DNA from: Planctomycetota bacterium
GTDB taxonomy: Bacteria > Planctomycetota > UBA1135 > UBA2386
Assembly: GCA_947455805.1 (NCBI GenBank)
Contig: CANGSN010000219.1
Location: 1 to 5,944, forward strand
Direction of reading: 5' to 3'
DNA: 5,944 bases
Position 1 is the stretch's first letter; every line of letters starts with the position of its first letter. Under the pieces are notes generated by a model. That model was not told where the DNA came from. It did not search any database and saw only the letters and a program-made list of their open reading frames with translations. Below, in pieces: positions 1-5,810 of the stretch. A program made the translations under genes and the position numbers.

Positions 1-149
1 ACGTAGCCACGCACAAGCGTCGGCGTGTAGTCCTCCTGCTGCAAGCGGATCGCCGGCGGCGCCGCCGGGCTGCGGAAGTACTTCGGCGCGACCAAGGCCG
101 CGACGCCGAGCGTCGCCAATGCCAGCACCTGTTCCTTGCGGATCGCCAT
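1..149 (-). CDS. Membrane-anchored protein of pilus/secretion operon (5' part only)
   Basis: Only the first 49 codons are in the window; the gene continues past the left edge. It starts MAIRKEQVLALATLGV, with a short positively charged head and then a hydrophobic segment (about residues 7-21). This looks like an inner-membrane anchor or an uncleaved signal. A Pro/Ala-rich stretch follows (about residues 22-34), typical of a flexible linker into the periplasm. The ATG lies 2 nt after the TGA of the PilO-like gene (TGAGCATG), so the two are almost certainly co-translated. In pilMNOPQ operons this slot holds PilP, and GspC is its type II secretion counterpart. A PilP/GspC-like role is therefore possible, but no lipobox cysteine is seen near the N-terminus and too little of the protein is visible to assign a family. 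The start is supported by the junction and the N-terminal hydrophobic segment. Confidence 0.72.
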   Translation of the reverse strand, partial: MAIRKEQVLALATLGVAALVAPKYFRSPAAPPAIRLQQEDYTPTLVRGY

Positions 150-151
150 GC

Positions 152-979
152 TCACTTCGCCTCTGCGGACTTGCCGTCCTGGGTCTGCGGGACGTTCTTG
201 AACTGCACGCCGAGCACCGTGCCCTTCAGCGTACACGGCTCGCCGCGCCGGGTCGGCTGCATCAGCTGCCAGCCGTCGACCACCAGCGTGCGCCCGGACT
301 GCCGGCACGACTCGAGCAGGCGCAGCAGCGTCGCCTCGTCGGCCTGCACGGTGAACGACACCTGCTCCTGCACCAGCAGGTCGCGCAGGTCGATTTCCCC
401 GGCGCGCGGCGCCCGCGCGGTGCTGCGCTGGCCGCGGCGCGCGTCGAGCTTCATGGCGACGATCGCGCGCAGACCGATCGCCTCCGGCCGTTCGGCCTTG
501 ACCGCGTCGTGCGCCGCGAACAGCCGCTTCTGCAGCTCGTCGAGCACGGCGAGACCGAGCAGCATGCCGCGCGTGTCGTCCGCCGTGGTCGGGATCTCCC
601 AGGTGATGCTGGCTTCGCTGCACTGCACCATGCGTTCGCTGGCGGTGCTGGTGATCGCCTGCTTCAGCGCGAGGCCGGTCTGGTAGCCGTAGGTGTCGTG
701 CGCGCCCTTGCCCTCGAGCTCGAAGCGCTTGTCCGGCACGAACGCCAGCTCGGCTTGCAGCGCCGCCCGGGCCTTCTGCAGCTCCGCCAGTTCGGCGGCG
801 GCGGCGGCTTGCGCCTCCTTGCCGTAGGCCTGCGCCTTCTGGCCGAGCTTCGATGCCGACAGCCGTTGCGGCTGCAGCGACGAGTCGACCACGGTGCCGG
901 CGATCAGCCACACCACCGCACCGGCGGCGCCGCCGATCAGCCAGCGCTTGTTCTCCTGCACGAATGCGCCGATGTCCAT
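152..979 (-). CDS. PilO/GspM-like inner-membrane pilus assembly protein
   Basis: This 275-aa protein probably plays the PilO (GspM) role: a bitopic inner-membrane protein that pairs with PilN in the periplasm and links the cytoplasmic PilM platform to the outer parts of a type IV pilus or type II secretion machine. It has a short cytoplasmic head (MDIGAFVQENKRW), one membrane helix (about 13-30), an Ala/Gln/Leu-rich coiled-coil stretch (about 41-80) and a globular C-terminal part (about 105-262). The pattern near 207-260 (VSFTVQADEATLLRLLESCR, then TLVVDGWQL, then CTLKGTVLGVQF) has the beta-alpha-beta-beta look of the PilO ferredoxin-like domain. Length is somewhat above the usual PilO of about 200 aa; an Arg-rich stretch (180-193) may be a loop insertion. 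Its ATG overlaps the TGA of the PilM-PilN gene (TGATG), giving translational coupling and fixing the start. The family call rests on layout and position more than on sequence identity. Confidence 0.72.
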   Translation of the reverse strand: MDIGAFVQENKRWLIGGAAGAVVWLIAGTVVDSSLQPQRLSASKLGQKAQAYGKEAQAAAAAELAELQKARAALQAELAFVPDKRFELEGKGAHDTYGYQTGLALKQAITSTASERMVQCSEASITWEIPTTADDTRGMLLGLAVLDELQKRLFAAHDAVKAERPEAIGLRAIVAMKLDARRGQRSTARAPRAGEIDLRDLLVQEQVSFTVQADEATLLRLLESCRQSGRTLVVDGWQLMQPTRRGEPCTLKGTVLGVQFKNVPQTQDGKSAEAK

Positions 980-2607
980 CAGCGGCCTCCCGCGAGTTCG
1001 AAGGTCACCTTGAAACGCTCCACGCTCTCCTGGCCCGCCGGCAGCGGGTCCATGCGCGGGTTGAGATCCGCCAACGACGGGTCGGCCTTCAGCCGGGCGA
1101 CGAAGTCGGTGACGACGCGGCTGGTGTCGACGCCGTTCAGGGGCTTGCCGGCCACCTCGACGATGATCGGGTCGCGCTTCTTGCTGCCACTGCTCGCGGC
1201 ACCACTGCCGCTCTTCGCCTCGAGCTTCTGGATCCACAGCTCCGGCGGCAGGTTGGCGACCACCGCACGCTGCACGCGCAAGAGGCCGTGCATCGGCTGC
1301 ACCACCGTCGTCAGGTGCTCGACGACGGCGCGTTCGACCTTGCTCGCCTCGATCGCCTCGACGGCGCGATCGTGCACCTTGTTGGCGGCGTTGATGCGGA
1401 TCTTCGCCTGCTGGTTCGCTTCCTCGACCGCCTTCACCTCGTTCTTGCGGTGCAGGAACTGCAGCACGAGCACGACCACGACGAGCAGGCCGGCGACGAG
1501 GTTCCACACGGTGCGCTGCTGGAAGCGCAGCCGCTTCTTCACCGCCTCCGGCAGGATCTCGATCGCGTAGAGCGAGTCGTCGAGGCGACCCACCGCGAGG
1601 CCGAGCGCCACCGCCGCTTCGTGCCGCATCGCCTGCAGCTGCTCGGCGTCGGTCGGCGGCAGCGCCGACAGGTCGGCGTTGGCGAACGGGTCGAACAGCT
1701 CGACCGGACAGCGCAGCGCCTCGCGCAGGAACGCGCGCAGGCCGCGCAGCCTGGCGCCGCCGCCGGCGAGCAGCACCTGGTCGAGGCGCAGGTCGGCGAG
1801 CTTCGTCTGCGCCTTGCAGAACGACAGCGAACTCTGGATCGCCGCCGAGATCGACGAGGCGCCGCCGGCGGCGGCCATCGTCACCTTCTCGGCCTGGCCG
1901 CTGGCGTAGCGACCGCGGCTCTGCGGATCGAGGTCGAGCAGATCCTTCTTCAGCGCCTCGGCCTTGCGCTCGCTGACGTTGAACGCCGAGGCGATCGCGT
2001 CGTCGAGCACCTTGGTGCCGGTGCCGAGGTTGCGGGCGAACAACAGGTCGGTGCCCTTGACGATGGCGAGGTCCATCGTCGTGTGGCCGATGTTGACCAG
2101 GCAGACGACGGCGTCGGCTTCGACCGGGCCGCACTTCAGGAACGCGTTGTAGAGCGCGGTGCAGTTCGGCACGAACGCGGCGACGCTGCCGTTCGAGCGC
2201 TTCACCTCGTCCTGCAGGCGATCGAGCGCTTCATCCTTGGCCAGCGCCAGCAGCACCGTGTCGACACCCGCTTCGGCATCCTGCTGCGGCAGCAGGTTGT
2301 AGTCGGCCGACAAGGCGCCGCCGGACTGCTGCGCCAGGTCCTGGATCTCGAGCTCCATCAGGTTGCGCAGCTGCCAGTCCGGCGTCGGCGGCACCTGGCT
2401 GTAGCGCAGCGTCATGTCGCGGCCGGCGAGGCCGCAGACCACGCCGGCGAGCGGCACGTCGGCTTGGCGCAGCGCCACCGGGGCATCGTTGTCGCCGCGC
2501 GGCAGACCGGCGAAGCGCAGCACCTTGACGCCGTGCTTGCCCACCGACGCCACCAGGATCTTGGCGCTGTGACTGCCGAGGTCGACGGCGGTCGCTTTGT
2601 TGGCCAT
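979..2607 (-). CDS. PilM-PilN fusion protein (type IV pilus / T2SS-like inner-membrane platform)
   Basis: This 542-aa protein joins two normally separate pilus assembly proteins. Residues 1 to about 345 are PilM-like, an actin/FtsA-type ATPase fold: phosphate-1 motif AVDLGSHSAKIL (7-18), phosphate-2 VNIGHTTMDL (171-180), NLGTGTKVLDDAI (193-205) and the nucleotide-binding LLAGGGARLRGL (279-290). Residues 349-365 (IEILPEAVKKRLR...) resemble the INLLP tail of PilN that docks on PilM. A membrane helix follows (368-385), then a coiled coil (about 386-430) and a PilN-like periplasmic domain: NLPPELWIQKLEA (452-464), IIVEVAGKPLNGVDTSRVV (481-499) and RFKVTFEL (531-538). No stop or frame change interrupts the reading frame, so the fusion is encoded rather than an annotation artefact. 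The frame is open upstream to 2763, but MANKATAVDLG is the natural PilM N-terminus, and the longer Arg/Ser-rich extension reads like translated spacer. A weak purine stretch (ACGAGAGAA) sits about 13 nt before the ATG. The overall layout equals GspL of type II secretion, but GspL lacks the intact nucleotide motifs seen here. Confidence 0.9.
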   Translation of the reverse strand: MANKATAVDLGSHSAKILVASVGKHGVKVLRFAGLPRGDNDAPVALRQADVPLAGVVCGLAGRDMTLRYSQVPPTPDWQLRNLMELEIQDLAQQSGGALSADYNLLPQQDAEAGVDTVLLALAKDEALDRLQDEVKRSNGSVAAFVPNCTALYNAFLKCGPVEADAVVCLVNIGHTTMDLAIVKGTDLLFARNLGTGTKVLDDAIASAFNVSERKAEALKKDLLDLDPQSRGRYASGQAEKVTMAAAGGASSISAAIQSSLSFCKAQTKLADLRLDQVLLAGGGARLRGLRAFLREALRCPVELFDPFANADLSALPPTDAEQLQAMRHEAAVALGLAVGRLDDSLYAIEILPEAVKKRLRFQQRTVWNLVAGLLVVVVLVLQFLHRKNEVKAVEEANQQAKIRINAANKVHDRAVEAIEASKVERAVVEHLTTVVQPMHGLLRVQRAVVANLPPELWIQKLEAKSGSGAASSGSKKRDPIIVEVAGKPLNGVDTSRVVTDFVARLKADPSLADLNPRMDPLPAGQESVERFKVTFELAGGR

Positions 2608-2704
2608 GGTTCGTTCCGTTCTCTCGTGTGCGGTTCGTTCGTCGGGGCCGCGAGGCGACTCGCGGCCGGGTGATCGCGCCCCGTGGCGCGCTGCGTGTTG
2701 CGCG
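2608..2704 (-). promoter_or_regulatory. Intergenic spacer with perfect hairpin before the pilMN fusion gene
   Basis: This 97-bp gap separates the FHA gene from the PilM-PilN gene. It contains a perfect inverted repeat, GGCCGCGAG (2646-2654) and CTCGCGGCC (2659-2667), with a 4-nt loop: a 9-bp, nearly all G-C stem. No T-tract follows on the minus strand, so it does not look like a standard intrinsic terminator. It may be an RNA processing or stability element or a partial attenuator. Between the hairpin and the start codon, GAACGAACC (minus strand) occurs twice (2608-2616 and 2632-2640, 24 bp apart). I see no convincing -35/-10 pair, so co-transcription with the FHA gene is likely but not shown. 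Confidence 0.4.
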
Positions 2705-4711
2705 CTACTTGCCGTCCTCCGGCTTGCCACGTTCCTGCTGGCCGGCCGGCTTGCCGGCGCCATCGCCGAGGTGACGCGCGACGTAGTCCTCGATCCACTT
2801 CGCCAGCACCGGCTGCTGGGCGTCGGCGAACACCTTCGTCAGCTGCTCGAGCCGCGCGCGTTCGGCGCCGCGGTTGCCGTCGTCGAGGGCTTGCAGGCGC
2901 GCCAACGCCGAGGTTCGCAGCGCCTTCAGCCCCTTCGGGTCGTCGAGGTTCTGGTCGCCGTAGATCGCCTCCAGCGAATCGACGCCGAACGCGACGCGCT
3001 CGAAGCCGCCGCGCGTGTTGAAGAACTGCGCCTCGTCGAGGTCGGCCTGCAGCCGGCGCACGGCGCGCGTCTGCGTCGCCATCAGCTCGGTGCGCAGCAC
3101 CTGCGCTTCGGCCAGCACCTCGGAGTCCATCGGCGCGCGCTGCACCAGCTCGCGCAGCAGGTCGAGCGCCTCGCCCGGGCGCCCGCCGCCGGCCTTCTGC
3201 CGGGCCTTGGCGACGCCGTCGATCGCGAGCTTGCGTTCGGCCGGGAAGTCGAGCACGACCTCGAACCTGGTCGCCGCCGCGTCGAGCGCGAAGGTGCCGC
3301 TGCCGACCTTGCCGGTGCACGCCACCGGGGCGTCGAAGCGCCACAGCGCGCGGGTGGTGCCGGCACCGGTCAGCAGCGACTGCGCTTGGAAGCCGCCCTC
3401 GCCGGGCGCCGCCGCGAACGACGGGTCGCCACCGCTGGCGATCAGCAGGCCGCCGGCAGCGTCGGCGGGCAACGCCAGCCGCAGCGACGGGACACCGTTC
3501 GCCGCGACCGCGAAGCCGCGCTCGATCGGCGTCACCTGCAGCGACGCGCCGAGGTCGGACAGCGCGCAGAGCTCGGCTTTGTGCAGCCCCGCGAACTCCG
3601 CCGGCACTTCGCCGGGCAGCACCGCGCGCAGGATCACCGGCGCATCCATGTCGACCGAGCGCAGCGCCAGCGCCGCCCCGCTGCCGAGCATGGTCTGGCC
3701 GGTGTCGGCGAGCTTCAGCTCGACCAGCGTCGCGTCCCCGCCGTCGGTGACGGCGACGTCGTCGACGGCCACCGCATCGCCGGCCGCCGGCATCACGGCG
3801 ACGACTTCGACCTGCAGGTGGTTGCAGCCGGGCGGCACGGCGATGGGCAAGGACACGCGCTGGAAGCCGCTCGGGTGCGCAACCACCGCACTGCCGGTGC
3901 GGAAGCGGAACGGCATCTGTTCGTTGTCGGAGCCGAGCAGCACGCGCACCGCCGCGCGGGCACCGCCGGTGCAGCGCAGGTGCGCCGCCAACGTCACCGT
4001 GCGCCCGGGCAGCACGGTCAGCGGCTTCTGCGTGCGCAGCACGGCGAAGTCCTTGCCGTCAGGGCCGTCGACGCGTTCGCACTGCAGGGCCCCAGCTCCG
4101 CTGTGGCCGCGGCCGATCGTCTGGAACGTCGCCCCGCCGACGCGCTCCCAACCCTCTTCGACCTCGCACTGCGCGAGCTCGTTCGGGAGCTTGTTGCCGT
4201 CGACGACCAGCGCAGCCCGCGGACCACCACCAGCCGCCGGACCGTCGCCCCCTTCGGCCTCGGCCTTGCCGCGCAGCCAGAACCAGGCGCCACCGCCGGC
4301 GGCGAGCAGCGCCACCAGCGCCACCACCGCCGTGGCTCCGGAACGCTTCTGCACTCGGCCGGCATCGAGCCGGCGCACCGACAGTTCGCCGGCATCGACC
4401 GGAGCGCTGGCCCCGTCGCCCGCGAGCCGGAACTTCACCTGCAAGCGGCCGACGGTCACGACGTCGCCGGGAGTCAGCACCAGCTCGGTGATGCGCTTGC
4501 CGTCGAGGAACGTGCCGTTGGTCGAGCCGAGGTCGCGCAGCACGTGACGGTCGCCTTCGGGCACCACCTCGGCGTGCACACCGGAGGTCTTCTCGTCGGC
4601 CAGCACCAGGTCGTTGCCGGGGCGACGGCCGATGCGCACGGGGCGATCGGCAACGGGAACGACCTCACCAGCGCGATCCCCATCGAGGATCTCGAGGACG
4701 TAGTTGGCCAT
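2705..4711 (-). CDS. FHA-domain transmembrane protein with beta-sandwich and helical C-terminal region
   Basis: This 668-aa protein has an N-terminal FHA domain (about 4-97), a phosphothreonine-peptide reader. The hallmark residues are present: IGR (27-29), S43 and H46 in TSGVHAEV, and LGSTNGTFLDGKRI (61-74). A basic linker (112-123) leads to one membrane helix (about 126-147), so FHA should be cytoplasmic and the rest extracytoplasmic. Residues about 180-323 read like a carbohydrate-binding-type jelly-roll: GWERVGGATF, HSGAGALQCERV, TVTLAAHLRCTGG, then SLPIAVPPG and a closing AVAVDDVAV (313-321). A second beta-rich stretch (about 325-490) has no family I recognise. Residues about 495-648 are helical and TPR-like (GEALDLLRELVQRAPMDSEV), and the tail is charged. 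The gene sits just upstream of pilus genes on the same strand, suggesting a shared complex or phospho-signal input, which is inference. The start at 4711 is the only one that keeps the FHA domain whole; no Shine-Dalgarno sequence precedes it, only a pyrimidine-rich leader. Confidence 0.9.
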   Translation of the reverse strand: MANYVLEILDGDRAGEVVPVADRPVRIGRRPGNDLVLADEKTSGVHAEVVPEGDRHVLRDLGSTNGTFLDGKRITELVLTPGDVVTVGRLQVKFRLAGDGASAPVDAGELSVRRLDAGRVQKRSGATAVVALVALLAAGGGAWFWLRGKAEAEGGDGPAAGGGPRAALVVDGNKLPNELAQCEVEEGWERVGGATFQTIGRGHSGAGALQCERVDGPDGKDFAVLRTQKPLTVLPGRTVTLAAHLRCTGGARAAVRVLLGSDNEQMPFRFRTGSAVVAHPSGFQRVSLPIAVPPGCNHLQVEVVAVMPAAGDAVAVDDVAVTDGGDATLVELKLADTGQTMLGSGAALALRSVDMDAPVILRAVLPGEVPAEFAGLHKAELCALSDLGASLQVTPIERGFAVAANGVPSLRLALPADAAGGLLIASGGDPSFAAAPGEGGFQAQSLLTGAGTTRALWRFDAPVACTGKVGSGTFALDAAATRFEVVLDFPAERKLAIDGVAKARQKAGGGRPGEALDLLRELVQRAPMDSEVLAEAQVLRTELMATQTRAVRRLQADLDEAQFFNTRGGFERVAFGVDSLEAIYGDQNLDDPKGLKALRTSALARLQALDDGNRGAERARLEQLTKVFADAQQPVLAKWIEDYVARHLGDGAGKPAGQQERGKPEDGK

Positions 4712-4927
4712 ACAGGTAGGAGAGGGGTCTCGACGCCCGGACCCCGGGCGCCTCCCGCGGCATCGGCGACACCGCGCGAAAGACGGTCGGGGCCAGACCG
4801 TAGCGTGGGCGGAGGGGGACGCGAACGCCGACCACGGCTAGTCCCCAAACTACCGTTGGTTGACAGCACCGCAAGGCTCGGCTCCGTGTTCGCCGCGACC
4901 CCGCCGACGCTACAACCCCCGGCAGTC
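4712..4927. other. Divergent intergenic region between FHA gene and rsmE
   Basis: This 216-bp region should carry both promoters. Toward rsmE there is a good -35-like TTGACA (4860-4865), but no convincing -10 hexamer at 16-19 bp from it. A TACAAC (4911-4916) lies too far away to pair with it. Toward the FHA gene I see no clear promoter. Two inverted repeats lie in the FHA leader side: CGCCCGG/CCGGGCG (4734-4740 and 4744-4750, 3-nt loop) and ACGGTC/GACCGT (4783-4788 and 4796-4801). In DNA this GC-rich the first could still arise by chance. No coding sequence of interest was seen here. Confidence 0.45.
4734..4750 (-). promoter_or_regulatory. Leader hairpin upstream of FHA gene
   Basis: A perfect 7-bp inverted repeat (CGCCCGG and CCGGGCG) with a 3-nt loop lies 22 bp before the FHA gene start codon on the minus strand. 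In the mRNA it would sit close to the ribosome entry site and could affect initiation. Function is not shown by sequence alone. Confidence 0.25.
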
Positions 4928-5641
4928 ATGGCGCACCGCTACTTCGTCGACCACCTGCCCGAGCCCGGCCCCACCACCCTGGACGGCGAATTGGCCCACC
5001 ATCTCGGCCGCGTGCTGCGCAGCCGCCCCGGCGAAGAAGTCGTACTCGGCGACGGGCGCGGTGGCACGGCGCGAGCGACGATCGCGGCCGTCGGACGCGA
5101 CCGCGTCGAACTGCAGGTGGCCGAAGTGCACCACGAGGCACCAACGGCACCGACGGTGCTGCTGGCCTTCGCGCCACCGCGGCAACAGCGCGGCGAGTGG
5201 CTGTTCGAGCACGGCACCGAGGTCGGCGTCGCCGTGTTCCAGCCGCTGTGGACGCAGCGCACGCGGCCGCAAGGCGAACGCCCGGAACGCTGGGCCAAGG
5301 TCGTGCGCGCCGCCGCCGGCCAGTGCGACCGCGCCTGGCTGCCCGCGGTGAAGCCGGCGCTCGAGTTCGCCGCGTTCCTGCAGCAGCCGGGGTTGCCGGC
5401 GGCACGTTGGCTGGCGACGGCGAACGCACCGCCGCTGCGCGACCAGCTCGGCGCGTCGACGGCATCGTCGACGCAAGCCGTGCTGCTGGTCGGCCCCGAA
5501 GGTGGCTTCACCGCCGACGAGCAGGCGGCGGCGGCGGCGGCCGGGTTCCGGCCGTGCGGGCTCGGTCCGCACATCCTGCGCACCGAGACGGCGGCGCTGG
5601 TCGGTGCGGCGATGCTGCTCGCGGCGGCCGGCGGAGACTGA
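4928..5641 (+). CDS. rsmE: 16S rRNA (uracil(1498)-N(3))-methyltransferase RsmE
   Basis: RsmE methylates N3 of U1498 in 16S rRNA within the 30S decoding region, using S-adenosylmethionine. This 237-aa protein matches the usual length of about 240 aa. The N-terminal part (1 to about 70) fits the PUA-like RNA-binding domain: MAHRYFVDHL, then ELAHHLGRVLR (21-31) and GDGRGG (41-46). The rest is a SPOUT methyltransferase: EHGTEVGVAVFQPLWTQRT (94-112), AAGQCDR (129-135), VGPEGGFTADE (188-198) and the knot signature LGPHILRTETAAL (212-224), which together form the AdoMet site. The frame is open far upstream, but the start at MAHRYFV is set by the family's conserved N-terminus. No Shine-Dalgarno sequence is visible (CCCCCGGCAGTC precedes the ATG). 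It diverges from the FHA gene and is followed 22 bp after its stop by a strong hairpin. It is a housekeeping gene probably unrelated in function to the pilus-like operon. Confidence 0.96.
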   Translation: MAHRYFVDHLPEPGPTTLDGELAHHLGRVLRSRPGEEVVLGDGRGGTARATIAAVGRDRVELQVAEVHHEAPTAPTVLLAFAPPRQQRGEWLFEHGTEVGVAVFQPLWTQRTRPQGERPERWAKVVRAAAGQCDRAWLPAVKPALEFAAFLQQPGLPAARWLATANAPPLRDQLGASTASSTQAVLLVGPEGGFTADEQAAAAAAGFRPCGLGPHILRTETAALVGAAMLLAAAGGD

Positions 5642-5663
5642 GCGACGCTTCGTGCGGAAACGC

Positions 5664-5689
5664 CGAAGGGCGCCGTGTGGCGCCCTTCG
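5664..5689 (+). terminator. Strong stem-loop after rsmE, probable terminator
   Basis: A perfect 11-bp inverted repeat (CGAAGGGCGCC and GGCGCCCTTCG) with a GTGT loop starts 22 bp after the rsmE stop. The following bases (TGCATTCGC) hold only scattered T, so termination may rely on the stem or on Rho. Position and stem strength support a terminator. Confidence 0.7.
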
Positions 5690-5701
5690 TGCATTCGCAA
5701 G

Positions 5702-5733
5702 GGGGACGACGCAGCGGAGCCCGGTGCGTCCCC
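5702..5733. repeat. Third, looser inverted repeat in convergent region
   Basis: GGGGACG (5702-5708) pairs with CGTCCCC (5727-5733) across an 18-nt loop. It lies between the two stronger hairpins. GACGC/GCGTC can form a competing stem in the same place. This may be a weak additional terminator element or chance in GC-rich DNA. Confidence 0.3.
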
Positions 5734-5775
5734 TCGCCGCGGTCGGAACGTCGCGTGGCGGCGTCCCGAGAGGCC

Positions 5776-5810
5776 TGAGGTAGCTCGCCCCGCAGGGGCG
5801 ATCTACCTCA
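5776..5810. terminator. Hairpin at convergent gene ends, probable bidirectional terminator
   Basis: TGAGGTAG (5776-5783) pairs with CTACCTCA (5803-5810), and inside it CGCCCC (5786-5791) pairs with GGGGCG (5795-5800) around a GCA loop. The two stems, 8 and 6 bp, are separated only by a 2x2 internal mismatch. The outer right arm contains the stop codon of the minus-strand gene at 5808-5810. Flanking GGCCTGA (5772-5778) and TCAGGCC (5813-5819) can form an alternative or extended stem. No T-tract is seen on either side. Confidence 0.65.

Noticed and set aside
119..2673. Long plus-strand open frames antisense to the PilO-like and PilM-PilN genes
   Set aside because: They have low-complexity Arg/Leu/His/Gln-rich translations with no motifs, while the minus strand carries clear PilM motifs and coupled gene junctions.
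2608..2763. 52-codon N-terminal extension of the PilM-PilN frame
   Set aside because: The extension is Arg/Ser-rich, overlaps the end of the FHA gene and includes the hairpin spacer. MANKATAVDLGSHS is the expected PilM N-terminus.
4860..4888. Sigma70 promoter for rsmE based on TTGACA
   Set aside because: The -35 hexamer is perfect, but no hexamer at 16-19 bp resembles TATAAT. It is noted only in the intergenic entry.
4474..4929. Minus-strand frame upstream of and overlapping the FHA gene start
   Set aside because: It overlaps the FHA domain in another frame and has no recognisable motif or conserved start context.
2597..5641. Very long plus-strand open frame (over 1000 codons) running into rsmE
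   Set aside because: Only the part from 4928 matches a protein family. The upstream part is antisense to the well-supported FHA gene and has the Arg/Gln/His/Leu-rich composition typical of shadow frames in GC-rich DNA.
5197..5783. Plus-strand frames overlapping the rsmE end and the terminator region
   Set aside because: They are Arg-rich shadow translations running through strong hairpins, with no protein features.
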